Source: an uncultured bacterium (GTDB lineage Bacteria; Cyanobacteriota; Vampirovibrionia; Gastranaerophilales; Gastranaerophilaceae). Taken from it: a DNA stretch of 11,266 bases. Below the pieces are notes generated by a model. That model saw only the letters and a program-made list of their open reading frames with translations. It ran no database searches and had not been told where the DNA came from. Position 1 is the stretch's first letter. The number at the start of each line of letters is the position of its first letter. Of this stretch, positions 6,121-11,266 are shown piece by piece. Made by a program: the position numbers and the translations under genes. The stretch spans positions 1 to 11,266 of the forward strand of contig CAMVQX010000044.1 in assembly GCA_947169755.1 (NCBI GenBank). The letters run 5' to 3'.

Positions 6121-6154
6121 AATATTCACACACCTTCACTATAATGTGAATATT
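6121..6154. promoter_or_regulatory. Perfect inverted repeat over the start of the 6146 gene
   Basis: AATATTCACA (6121-6130) and TGTGAATATT (6145-6154) are perfect 10-bp arms, 14 bp apart. The right arm covers the GTG start and touches a TATAAT (6140-6145). It could be an operator for a dimeric repressor or an mRNA hairpin hiding the start codon. Confidence 0.55.
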
Positions 6155-6901
6155 CAAAGTCTAAATACCCCAAATACAAATATATACCCGCAATACAAAC
6201 CTAATTTTTGTGCAAATCCTTTTAAAGCGGGCAGAACTGCAATGGAAAAACGAATAAATAGTTCCCCATTTGATGTTGCAGAAAAAATTTATGATGATTT
6301 ATGGGAAGAACTGGAACTGCCAAAAGATTTAAAATTACAATTTGCACTAAGACCATATGAAGATGGATCGACCATGTCTTTTGAGTTAGAAAATCTTTGT
6401 ATAGGAATAGATAAAAATATCAGCAAACTAAAGATGCATCTGATGAATGTTACAGGCGTTACCAAAGCTTTTTTAAGACACGAAATAGATCATGTACAAA
6501 AATATTGGATAGTAATTAGATATCATGGAGCAGACGGAATAATAAAAAGACTTCCGGAAAAAGAACGTAAATCCATAATTGACTTCAATAAATTTAAAAA
6601 CTATTTAATTAATGTTCAAAAACATTTCGGGGAAATTAAACCTGAAGAAACAGAAGATGCAATAAAATACACAAAAGCTTTTGATAATTATAAATCAGCT
6701 TTTGTTGAAATAGATTCATTCAACACATCAACTCTTGATATAATAATTAAAATGATAAAAGCCCGCAAAAATTATGAACATAACGCTATCGAAATTGAAG
6801 CAGATAAAGTGCAAAAAGAATACATGCCAACTAAAATTGAATTTATTAAAGCAATATTAAAAGAAACATGGAATATTTTAAGAAATAAAAAATCTAATTA
6901 A
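6146..6901 (+). CDS. Unknown protein with HEIDH putative zinc-peptidase motif
   Basis: The 251-residue protein starts with GTG; no Shine-Dalgarno site is visible. The start is kept because the N terminus contains NFCANPFKAG, like the NF-x-A stretches of its neighbours; the alternative ATG at 6242 would remove it. I recognise no family. Residues 110-117 read LRHEIDHV, an HExxH motif inside a predicted helix, and about 100 residues later HNAIEIEADK (212-221) resembles the third-ligand E-x-x-A-D helix of gluzincin-type peptidases. I therefore suggest a divergent zinc metallopeptidase (His112, Glu113, His116, Glu216 or Glu218), which is inference. No signal peptide or membrane helix is seen. The 3' end overlaps the convergent gene by 8 bp. 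Confidence 0.75.
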   Translation: MNIQSLNTPNTNIYPQYKPNFCANPFKAGRTAMEKRINSSPFDVAEKIYDDLWEELELPKDLKLQFALRPYEDGSTMSFELENLCIGIDKNISKLKMHLMNVTGVTKAFLRHEIDHVQKYWIVIRYHGADGIIKRLPEKERKSIIDFNKFKNYLINVQKHFGEIKPEETEDAIKYTKAFDNYKSAFVEIDSFNTSTLDIIIKMIKARKNYEHNAIEIEADKVQKEYMPTKIEFIKAILKETWNILRNKKSN

Positions 6902-7445
6902 ACAAAGTAAAAATACCATTAAGATCTATATTTTTGAACCCAAAAATTTTCACAAGTTTATCCTTGCTGATTCTGTCTTCTTCACTCAGTTTTTCAAGCT
7001 CTTCTTGCAACTTTTGTATTTTTAAGTATCTTTCATCTTCCCACAAAGCAGATTCTCGCATATTTGCTGTTTCAAGTTCAACTTTTAATCTTGAAATTTC
7101 GCTCATAATAGGTTTTTTCTTTGTATGATTATCTATTTTTGCTAAAACACCACTAGCAATACCGATAAATTTTTGAAGTATTTGTTCCTTTGGTTCAACG
7201 GGATTTACACGAGCTTCCAATAAACTTGTTCCCACATCTCCTCTGTACCTAAATCCTGACATCTTCCCTATGTCTGCAACATCAACCGCTAATACACCAT
7301 CCAAAGTTTCTGTCATCTTTGGGAATCTTTCTTCCAAATATTTGATTGTTTCAACTGATAATTTACCGGTGCTATCATTAATTTTAAGACCTGCACCAAA
7401 ATTTTGTTGATATTGATTTGTTGCATAATTTGAAGAAATTATCAT
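6894..7445 (-). CDS. Unknown protein with C-terminal coiled coil
   Basis: This 183-residue protein belongs to no family I recognise. The N terminus is Asn/Gln-rich and contains QQNFGAG, the same NF-x-[GA] pattern seen in the two genes upstream. The middle (about residues 30-100) looks globular, with PKMTETLDGVLAVDVADIGK and GFRYRGDVGTS. Residues about 107-165 are highly charged with heptad-like spacing (LKVELETANM, LQEELEKLSEED), consistent with a coiled coil. There is no signal peptide or membrane helix. AAGGTG (7456-7451) lies four bases before the ATG, and TATAAT (7466-7461) is just upstream of it, suggesting a very short leader. It converges with and overlaps the tail of the HEIDH gene by 8 bp. 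Confidence 0.78.
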   Translation of the reverse strand: MIISSNYATNQYQQNFGAGLKINDSTGKLSVETIKYLEERFPKMTETLDGVLAVDVADIGKMSGFRYRGDVGTSLLEARVNPVEPKEQILQKFIGIASGVLAKIDNHTKKKPIMSEISRLKVELETANMRESALWEDERYLKIQKLQEELEKLSEEDRISKDKLVKIFGFKNIDLNGIFTLFN

Positions 7446-7586
7446 ATTACACCTTCAATAATTATAATATTCAAACAAAAAAATAATTGCTTAAATTATA
7501 AAATTTTTAAAGAAATATTAACAAACACTAAAACAATTTTGCTGATAAATTCATTTTCGGAGCGTAAAATTTTTCAAACAAGAAGA

Positions 7587-7605
7587 CCGGCAAATTTGCC
7601 GGCCT
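7587..7605 (-). terminator. Palindromic terminator of the 44-residue protein gene
   Basis: CCGGCAAATTTGCCGG (7587-7602) is a perfect palindrome extended by one flanking pair. On the minus strand it is followed by TCTTCTTGTTTG, a moderately T-rich tail. It sits about 25 bp after the small gene's stop. The rest of 7446-7629 shows no feature I can name. Confidence 0.6.
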
Positions 7606-7629
7606 CACAATATCCTTAATCAACAGATG

Positions 7630-7764
7630 CTACTTCTCTAATGCATCTTCAGTTTCTTCAATCTTTTTCATCACTTCTTCAATTTGTTCTCTAAAATACT
7701 CCAAGAACATCCCAATTTCTTCTTTGAAACTGTATGCACCCGGCCATGCCATATATCCATACAT
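7630..7764 (-). CDS. Unknown 44-residue acidic, helical protein
   Basis: This short frame encodes 44 residues beginning MYGYMAWPGAYSFKEEIGMF and continuing as an amphipathic, Glu/Lys-rich helix (EEVMKKIEETEDALEK). The evidence that it is real is a strong AAGGAG (7778-7773) eight bases before the ATG, a clean stop, and a hairpin terminator 25 bp downstream. It follows the receiver-domain gene on the same strand by 60 bp with no terminator between them, so the two may be co-transcribed. The helix could mediate a protein contact or a coiled coil; I do not recognise a family. A start-stop ATG-TAA pair lies directly after the Shine-Dalgarno site, ahead of the real ATG. Confidence 0.65.
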   Translation of the reverse strand: MYGYMAWPGAYSFKEEIGMFLEYFREQIEEVMKKIEETEDALEK

Positions 7765-7824
7765 ATTTACATCTCCTTATAATCTTAACTACATATTCTA
7801 TATCGGCTAAATTAAGGAGAAACT

Positions 7825-8220
7825 TTAATGTTTTTGGTCAATGTTTAACAATTTGTTACGATATTCTTCCAAATTATTACATCTGTATTTTGGAATATAA
7901 TCAACATCATTGCGCTCGGCAATTAAATTTATATTACTTGCAGCAGAAATTATAATTATTTTCGTATTTTTAAATTCCTTAAAAAACTTTATTTGTTTAA
8001 TAAACCATTCTCCGGCAAGTAATGGCAAAAAATCAGATTCCATCTGCATATCAGTAAAAATAACATCATAAGGAGTATCAACAGATGCTGTCAATCTTTC
8101 AACACCTTGTTTTGCACAATCTGCCGTATGAATAACCACGTTATCACCCAAAATTTCACGAACAGCAGTCTCGTGAAACATTCTCCATTTTTCAGAATCA
8201 TCAACAATTAAAATTTTCAT
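7825..8220 (-). CDS. Stand-alone response-regulator receiver domain protein
   Basis: The 131-residue protein is a single CheY-like receiver domain. Asp7 and Asp8 form the acidic pocket, Asp57 (FTDMQM, 55-60) is the phosphoacceptor, Ser92 (ISAAS) is the conserved hydroxyl residue, and Lys111 (IPK) is the conserved lysine. All key positions are present, so phosphorylation is expected. There is no output domain, so it should act by protein contact, as CheY or Spo0F do. No histidine kinase gene is in the window. The loop ESDFLPLLAGE (61-71) is longer than usual after the phosphosite. The ATG lacks a Shine-Dalgarno site. An extended -10 box lies six bases upstream, immediately after the terminator of the preceding gene. 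Confidence 0.87.
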   Translation of the reverse strand: MKILIVDDSEKWRMFHETAVREILGDNVVIHTADCAKQGVERLTASVDTPYDVIFTDMQMESDFLPLLAGEWFIKQIKFFKEFKNTKIIIISAASNINLIAERNDVDYIPKYRCNNLEEYRNKLLNIDQKH

Positions 8221-8226
8221 GTTTCT

Positions 8227-8235
8227 ATAATATCA
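8227..8235 (-). promoter_or_regulatory. Extended -10 promoter, predicted leaderless start of the receiver gene
   Basis: On the minus strand TGATATTAT (8235-8227) is a TGn-extended -10 box whose last base is six bases before the ATG at 8220. There is no recognisable -35; that position falls within the terminator stem. Transcription should begin at or within a base or two of the start codon. Confidence 0.5.
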
Positions 8236-8236
8236 T

Positions 8237-8258
8237 AAAAGCCGCATAAGCGGCTTTT
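8237..8258. terminator. Bidirectional intrinsic terminator between the Hsp20-like and receiver genes
   Basis: AAAAGCCGC-ATAA-GCGGCTTTT has a 9-bp stem whose A/T ends give a T-run in either direction. It begins a few bases after the stop codon of the upstream minus-strand gene. Confidence 0.8.
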
Positions 8259-8259
8259 A

Positions 8260-8832
8260 TTAATCAAACGGTACAGTAATTATATAATTGTTACCCTCTC
8301 GGATTTTTGTTATTTCTTTTGCTTTAATATCTTCGCCAAAACCAATTGTCTGGCTGTATCTTACAATTTCTTGGTTATGTTTTGATGTTTTTTCACCTGC
8401 GGCATTTATCACAACCGCATTCCCTTCAACTTTTACTTCAACATTTTTTTCATTGTTATCAAATGGAGTCAAGTCAATGTTGATTCTATAAGCATCTTTC
8501 ATTTTTTCTACTTGCATAAAATTGGGGGTTTGAATCATGTTGCGTTTGAAATTTCGTTCCATTGATTTGTTAAAATTTCGTTCAAAATTGTCACGTTGTC
8601 TGAGCATATCACGTTCCTGTCTCATCATTTCACGTTCTATGCTTTTGAAATCTGTTGCAGAAGCCATTTTTTTGTAATGCCAATCATTCAGAACGTAAGA
8701 TGCGCAAAACGAACCCAAAAATATTAGCAAACCTATCAATATATATTTCAATACAGGGTGTTTGCACATGCATTCATGATATTTGTCATAATGTTTTTCG
8801 TTTTCGTAGTTATTTTCGTTATTTTCGTCCAT
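8260..8832 (-). CDS. Membrane-anchored alpha-crystallin (Hsp20)-like protein
   Basis: The 190-residue protein has an acidic, Asn/His-rich N terminus (with a CMC pair at residues 21-23) and one strong membrane helix (about 27-48, YILIGLLIFLGSFCASYVL). A charged Arg/Met/Asn-rich helical linker follows (about 60-100, with repeats such as MMRQERDMLRQRDNFERNF). The C-terminal part (about 108-190) has the strand pattern of the alpha-crystallin domain: DAYRINIDLTPFD, VEVKVEGNAVVINAAGE, and IITVPFD at the very end. Small heat-shock proteins are normally soluble, so a transmembrane anchor is unusual. The C-terminal I-x-I oligomerisation tail is missing. A holdase role at the membrane is inferred. The start has AAGGAG seven bases upstream, and a terminator closes the gene. 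Confidence 0.75.
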   Translation of the reverse strand: MDENNENNYENEKHYDKYHECMCKHPVLKYILIGLLIFLGSFCASYVLNDWHYKKMASATDFKSIEREMMRQERDMLRQRDNFERNFNKSMERNFKRNMIQTPNFMQVEKMKDAYRINIDLTPFDNNEKNVEVKVEGNAVVINAAGEKTSKHNQEIVRYSQTIGFGEDIKAKEITKIREGNNYIITVPFD

Positions 8833-8906
8833 TTATGTTCTCCTTTCATCCTGTAATAACATTAACTCAAAAATTTTAAAAATGCATATTCCCAAATTGG
8901 CTACAC

Positions 8907-8935
8907 TTGAAAATTTACACTCAATATGTTAAAGT
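8907..8935 (+). promoter_or_regulatory. Putative promoter of the ribbon-helix-helix gene
   Basis: TTGAAA (8907-8912), a 17-bp spacer and TAAAGT (8930-8935). The predicted start near 8942 falls directly before the AAGGAG ribosome site (8943-8948), giving a leader of about 15 nt. Confidence 0.4.
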
Positions 8936-8956
8936 AATATATAAGGAGTGTGAAGT

Positions 8957-9145
8957 ATGGCTAAGATTTTAGTAACAATGCCTGACGAATTTCTTCATAA
9001 GATTGACGGGCTTGCATCAAACGAACAAAGATCAAGAAGCGAACTTATCAGAGAAGCGCTCAGAACTTATATGCGCCGCAACATGATGATGAGTCCTGAA
9101 AAAGCTGAAAGTGAAGCCAAAACTCTTGAAACTCTTTTGGGTTAA
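8957..9145 (+). CDS. Ribbon-helix-helix (CopG/Arc/MetJ-type) DNA-binding protein
   Basis: The 62-residue protein shows the ribbon-helix-helix pattern: beta strand KILVTMPDEF (3-12), helix LHKIDGLAS, the SRSELIREALRTYM segment (26-39), typical of CopG-family N-cap and second helix, then a short charged tail. Such proteins are dimers that bind short palindromes through the strand. AAGGAG lies eight bases before the ATG. No toxin gene is next to it: the following gene is enolase, convergent, with a single base between stops. It is therefore more likely a free-standing regulator, possibly autoregulated, than an antitoxin. The targets are unknown. Confidence 0.85.
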   Translation: MAKILVTMPDEFLHKIDGLASNEQRSRSELIREALRTYMRRNMMMSPEKAESEAKTLETLLG

Positions 9146-9146
9146 T

Positions 9147-10430
9147 TTATTTTTGTCCGTTAAATGCTTGCAAACCTATATATTTGCCGGCTGAACCGAG
9201 TTTCTGTTCAATTCTCAGAAGCTGGTTATATTTTGCCATTCTGTCAGAACGTGAGGCAGAACCTGTTTTGATTTGTCCTGCATTTACAGCAACTGCAAGG
9301 TCAGCAATAAATGTATCTTCCGTTTCGCCGGAGCGATGTGAAATAATTGTTGTATATCCTGCAGCATGCGCCATTGAAATTGCATCAAGAGTTTCTGATA
9401 AAGTTCCTATTTGATTAACTTTTATCAAAATCGAATTTGCGACACCGCGTTTTATACCATCTGCAAGACGTCTTGTATTGGTTACAAATAAATCATCTCC
9501 AACAAGCTGGCATCTGTCACCAATACTTTGTGTAAGCATTTCCCAACCTTGCCAATCTTGTTCCGCCATACCGTCTTCAATAGATATAATCGGATATTTT
9601 TTTACCCATTGAGCTAAAAACTCACTCATTTCACGGTTGTCAAACGATTTTCCTTCACCTTTAAGATTATAACGTCCGTTTTCAAAAAATTCAGATGATG
9701 CAACATCAAGACAAATCTTAATTTGGTTTGTATCATATCCGGCTTTATCAATAGCCTCAAGTATTACTTCAATAGCTTCTTCGTTAGATGAAAGATTTGG
9801 AGCAAATCCACCTTCATCACCGACTGAAGTTGCCATATTTTTATCTTTCAAAACACCTTTTAAAGTATGGAAAACGTTACAGCCCATTTCAATTGCGTGA
9901 GAAAAACTTTCTGCGCCGGCAGGTGCAATCATAAATTCCTGAAAATCAATATTATTGTCAGCATGTGCACCGCCGTTTATGATGTTCATCATAGGAACAG
10001 GCAAAGTCAAAGCATTTATACCGCCTAAATATCTGTACAAAGACATGCCATACGCTTTTGATGCAGCTTTTGCAACTGCAAGAGATACCCCAAGAATTGC
10101 ATTTGCACCAAGTCTGGATTTGTTTTCTGTACCGTCCATGTCAATCATAAAAGTATCAATTTCTTTTTGGTGAGATGCTTTTTCTCCGATAAGTTCCGGT
10201 CCTATTATATTGTTTACATTGTCAACTGCTTTTTGAACACTTTTGCCCATATATTTGGATTTGTCGCCATCTCTGAGCTCCAATGCTTCAAAAATACCTG
10301 TTGAAGCACCTGAAGGAACAGCCGCACGGCCTTTTATTCCGTTTGTAAGCTTTACATCGACCTCGACAGTCGGGTTGCCACGAGAATCCAAAATCTGTCT
10401 TGCATAAATATCTTCAATAAACGTTGACAT
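9147..10430 (-). CDS. eno: Enolase (phosphopyruvate hydratase)
   Basis: The 427-residue protein converts 2-phosphoglycerate to phosphoenolpyruvate in glycolysis, in the cytosol, and is full length. Visible active-site elements are SGASTG loop (40-45), Glu165 in FQEF, Glu206 in GDEGGFAP, the metal ligands Asp242 (LDVASSEF), Glu285 (SIEDG) and Asp312 (GDDLF), Lys337 in the signature LIKVNQIGTLSET (335-347), His365 in ISHRSGETED, and Lys388 in KTGSASRSDR. The start is the ATG at 10430, giving MSTFIEDIYARQILDSRGNP and preceded by GGGAG. A frame-extending ATG at 10487 would add 19 residues unlike any enolase. The gene is divergent from the tRNA-Met gene, and its own promoter could not be assigned confidently. 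Confidence 0.98.
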   Translation of the reverse strand: MSTFIEDIYARQILDSRGNPTVEVDVKLTNGIKGRAAVPSGASTGIFEALELRDGDKSKYMGKSVQKAVDNVNNIIGPELIGEKASHQKEIDTFMIDMDGTENKSRLGANAILGVSLAVAKAASKAYGMSLYRYLGGINALTLPVPMMNIINGGAHADNNIDFQEFMIAPAGAESFSHAIEMGCNVFHTLKGVLKDKNMATSVGDEGGFAPNLSSNEEAIEVILEAIDKAGYDTNQIKICLDVASSEFFENGRYNLKGEGKSFDNREMSEFLAQWVKKYPIISIEDGMAEQDWQGWEMLTQSIGDRCQLVGDDLFVTNTRRLADGIKRGVANSILIKVNQIGTLSETLDAISMAHAAGYTTIISHRSGETEDTFIADLAVAVNAGQIKTGSASRSDRMAKYNQLLRIEQKLGSAGKYIGLQAFNGQK

Positions 10431-10513
10431 ATAATTTCTCCCATTAGTACACAAGACTATTTTGCCACAAATTTCAAAACTTTGCAACTAATTAGAAAAG
10501 TAAAAAATAGAAC

Positions 10514-10541
10514 TTGAAATAAAAAATGTTTGTGTGATAAT
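10514..10541 (+). promoter_or_regulatory. tRNA-Met promoter
   Basis: TTGAAA (10514-10519), a 16-bp spacer and GATAAT (10536-10541), preceded by TGT to form an extended -10. Initiation near 10548 would be about five bases before the tRNA 5' end. Confidence 0.65.
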
Positions 10542-10552
10542 AGTTTATGCAA

Positions 10553-10626
10553 GCCAAGGTAGCTCAGTTGGTGAGAGCGCACGGCTCATACCCGTGAGGT
10601 CGAGAGTTCGAATCTCTCCCTTGGTA
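10553..10626 (+). tRNA. Elongator tRNA-Met (anticodon CAU)
   Basis: The acceptor stem GCCAAGG pairs with CCTTGGT, with a G-U wobble at the terminal pair. The D stem is GCTC/GAGC, the anticodon stem CACGG/CCGTG with loop CTCATAC, the T arm GAGAG-TTCGAAT-CTCTC, and discriminator A73 is at 10626. No CCA is encoded. The anticodon stem lacks the three G-C pairs of initiator tRNA, and position 1-72 is paired, so it is not tRNA-fMet. The anticodon arm and variable loop match elongator tRNA-Met better than the CAU-anticodon tRNA-Ile2, though the latter cannot be fully excluded. Confidence 0.92.
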
Positions 10627-10662
10627 AATTAAAAGACAGGCTATATGCCTGTCTTTTAATTT
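10626..10662. terminator. Strong bidirectional terminator of tRNA-Met
   Basis: A perfect 16-bp stem (10626-10641 with 10647-10662; core AAAAGACAGGC/GCCTGTCTTTT) with loop TATAT. Its first base is the tRNA discriminator, so no spacer separates gene and hairpin. Confidence 0.88.
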
Positions 10663-10699
10663 ATAAATGGGTACTGATGAAAAGCTCTAATTTTGAATT

Positions 10700-10861
10700 C
10701 GGCGGATTTGCGTACGTACGGAGTGTAATAGTATGACAAAAGAAATATCCCTACAATTAACAAATTGGTGGGTATGCTTACACTTTACCCACCCTACAAA
10801 CTACCAATTTTTATCAATATATTGAAATTTTGTGTCAGGCTAAAGCCTGACCTACAAACTA
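10700..10861 (-). repeat. Cluster of REP-like modules sharing the head TTGTAGG
   Basis: This gene-free stretch, read on the minus strand, has three modules starting with TTGTAGG, with the heads at 10857-10851, 10799-10793 and 10756-10750. The first carries hairpin GTCAGGC-TTTA-GCCTGAC (10834-10851). The second carries GGTGGGTA/TACCCACC (10767-10774 and 10786-10793) nested inside AAATTGGT/ACCAATTT (10762-10769 and 10803-10810). The third leads towards the palindrome CGTACGTACG (10711-10720). The first two share the 11-bp head TAGTTTGTAGG. The hairpin-plus-head design resembles short interspersed palindromic repeats. The remainder of 10663-10916 shows no gene. Confidence 0.65.
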
Positions 10862-10916
10862 AAAATTTTTTCATAAAAAGCCCCTTTATCAAATAATATT
10901 AAAAATTTAATCTGTT

Positions 10917-11156
10917 TTAGTAATTATTATGATTATTGATATTATAATCTGAAAGTTTATCATTAATAGACATAACAAGATAAATTAGAAAAAATACAAC
11001 CACAAAACTTACAAGCCCTGCCCACAAAACACCGATTCCTGCCCATATTCCTTGTGATGCCATAACTTTTATAGTAGAAATTACCAAACCAATAAGAGTT
11101 AAAATAGCCATAATATCAACAATAACTCCGCCAAAATTTACAACAAAATTTTTCAT
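10917..11156 (-). CDS. Small membrane protein with two transmembrane helices
   Basis: The 79-residue protein has two hydrophobic segments (about residues 9-33 and 37-64: VIVDIMAILTLIGLVIST and WAGIGVLWAGLVSFVVVFFL) joined by a short, Gly-containing turn, and a polar Asn/Asp/His-rich tail. It is an integral inner-membrane protein with no enzymatic motif. I do not recognise the family with confidence; small two-helix domains of unknown function of this kind are common. AAGGAG lies six bases before the ATG. Upstream on the minus strand TTGAAT and TATAAA are about 19 bp apart and could be a promoter, but the spacing is poor. Nothing else was seen in 11157-11266. Confidence 0.75.
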   Translation of the reverse strand: MKNFVVNFGGVIVDIMAILTLIGLVISTIKVMASQGIWAGIGVLWAGLVSFVVVFFLIYLVMSINDKLSDYNINNHNNY

Positions 11157-11266
11157 AATTCTCTCCTTTGTTTTTACCGTAATCTTTATACTAAATTGAT
11201 ATAAGATTAATTCAATTAATAAATCAGGTAATCTTTTAGAACTATTTTGTTTTAAACATTATTTAT

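Noticed and set aside
7812..7848. Plus-strand AAGGAG followed by ATG and a six-codon frame
   Set aside because: It is too short to be a gene, overlaps the end of the receiver gene on the other strand, and nothing follows it.
8957..9145. Antitoxin of a toxin-antitoxin pair
   Set aside because: The ribbon-helix-helix fold is compatible, but no toxin-like frame is adjacent on either side; enolase converges with a one-base gap.
10431..10487. Upstream extension of enolase to ATG 10487
   Set aside because: Enolases begin near the STFIEDIYARQILDSRGNP segment. The extra 19 residues match nothing in the family, and ATG 10430 has a GGGAG site.
10553..10626. Initiator tRNA-fMet
   Set aside because: The anticodon stem lacks the three consecutive G-C pairs, and the 1-72 position is a G-U pair rather than the unpaired initiator feature.
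10733..10825. 30-codon plus frame with GGAG nine bases upstream
   Set aside because: It runs through the palindromic repeat modules, so its content is dictated by hairpins. Tempting ribosome site, but no protein-like features.

Overview
The window looks like chromosomal DNA of an AT-rich bacterium with the standard genetic code, Shine-Dalgarno sites of the AAGGAG type, and short gaps between genes. My best guess is a gut member of the Vampirovibrionia/Gastranaerophilales (the 'Melainabacteria' sister group of Cyanobacteria). That rests on the base composition, a bacterial OGT-like GT41 enzyme, and several unknown proteins with an [NT]F-x-[GA] motif near the N terminus, which I associate from memory with this lineage. 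It is inference, not a database result. Enolase, two tRNAs and an alanine-metabolism pair mark it as core chromosome with accessory patches, not a plasmid or phage.

Layout. 1-539 (-): 5' part of an unknown membrane-segment protein that runs off the window. 712-2363 (+): translationally coupled AlaR-type Lrp/AsnC regulator and AlaT-type aminotransferase. 2408-2494 (+): tRNA-Ser(UGA), whose promoter -35 box overlaps the aminotransferase stop codon. 2479-3058: a tandem cassette array in which a 19-bp copy of the tRNA-Ser 3' end recurs three times downstream, each copy followed by its own terminator and, for all but the last, by a GC-rich structured body. 3133-4737 (+): TPR plus GT41 glycosyltransferase behind a perfect consensus promoter that predicts a leaderless mRNA. 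4846-5406 (+): secreted matrixin-like metalloprotease. 5416-6039 (-): LOG-family protein. 6146-6901 (+): unknown protein with an HEIDH motif. 6894-7445 (-): unknown coiled-coil protein.

7630-8832 (-): a membrane-anchored alpha-crystallin-like protein, a stand-alone receiver protein and a 44-residue protein, separated or closed by hairpin terminators. 8957-9145 (+): ribbon-helix-helix regulator. 9147-10430 (-): enolase. 10553-10626 (+): elongator tRNA-Met with a strong terminator. 10700-10861: gene-free stretch with short modules sharing the head TTGTAGG and carrying hairpins (REP-like). 10917-11156 (-): two-helix membrane protein.

The genes do not form one pathway. Clear functional links are AlaR controlling AlaT and, perhaps, the 7.6-8.8 kb minus-strand cluster. 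The signals most worth following are the tRNA-Ser 3'-end cassette array, which recalls the tandem repeats after E. coli tyrT, and the repeated arrangement of a -10 box 4-6 nt ahead of a start codon that lacks a Shine-Dalgarno site.
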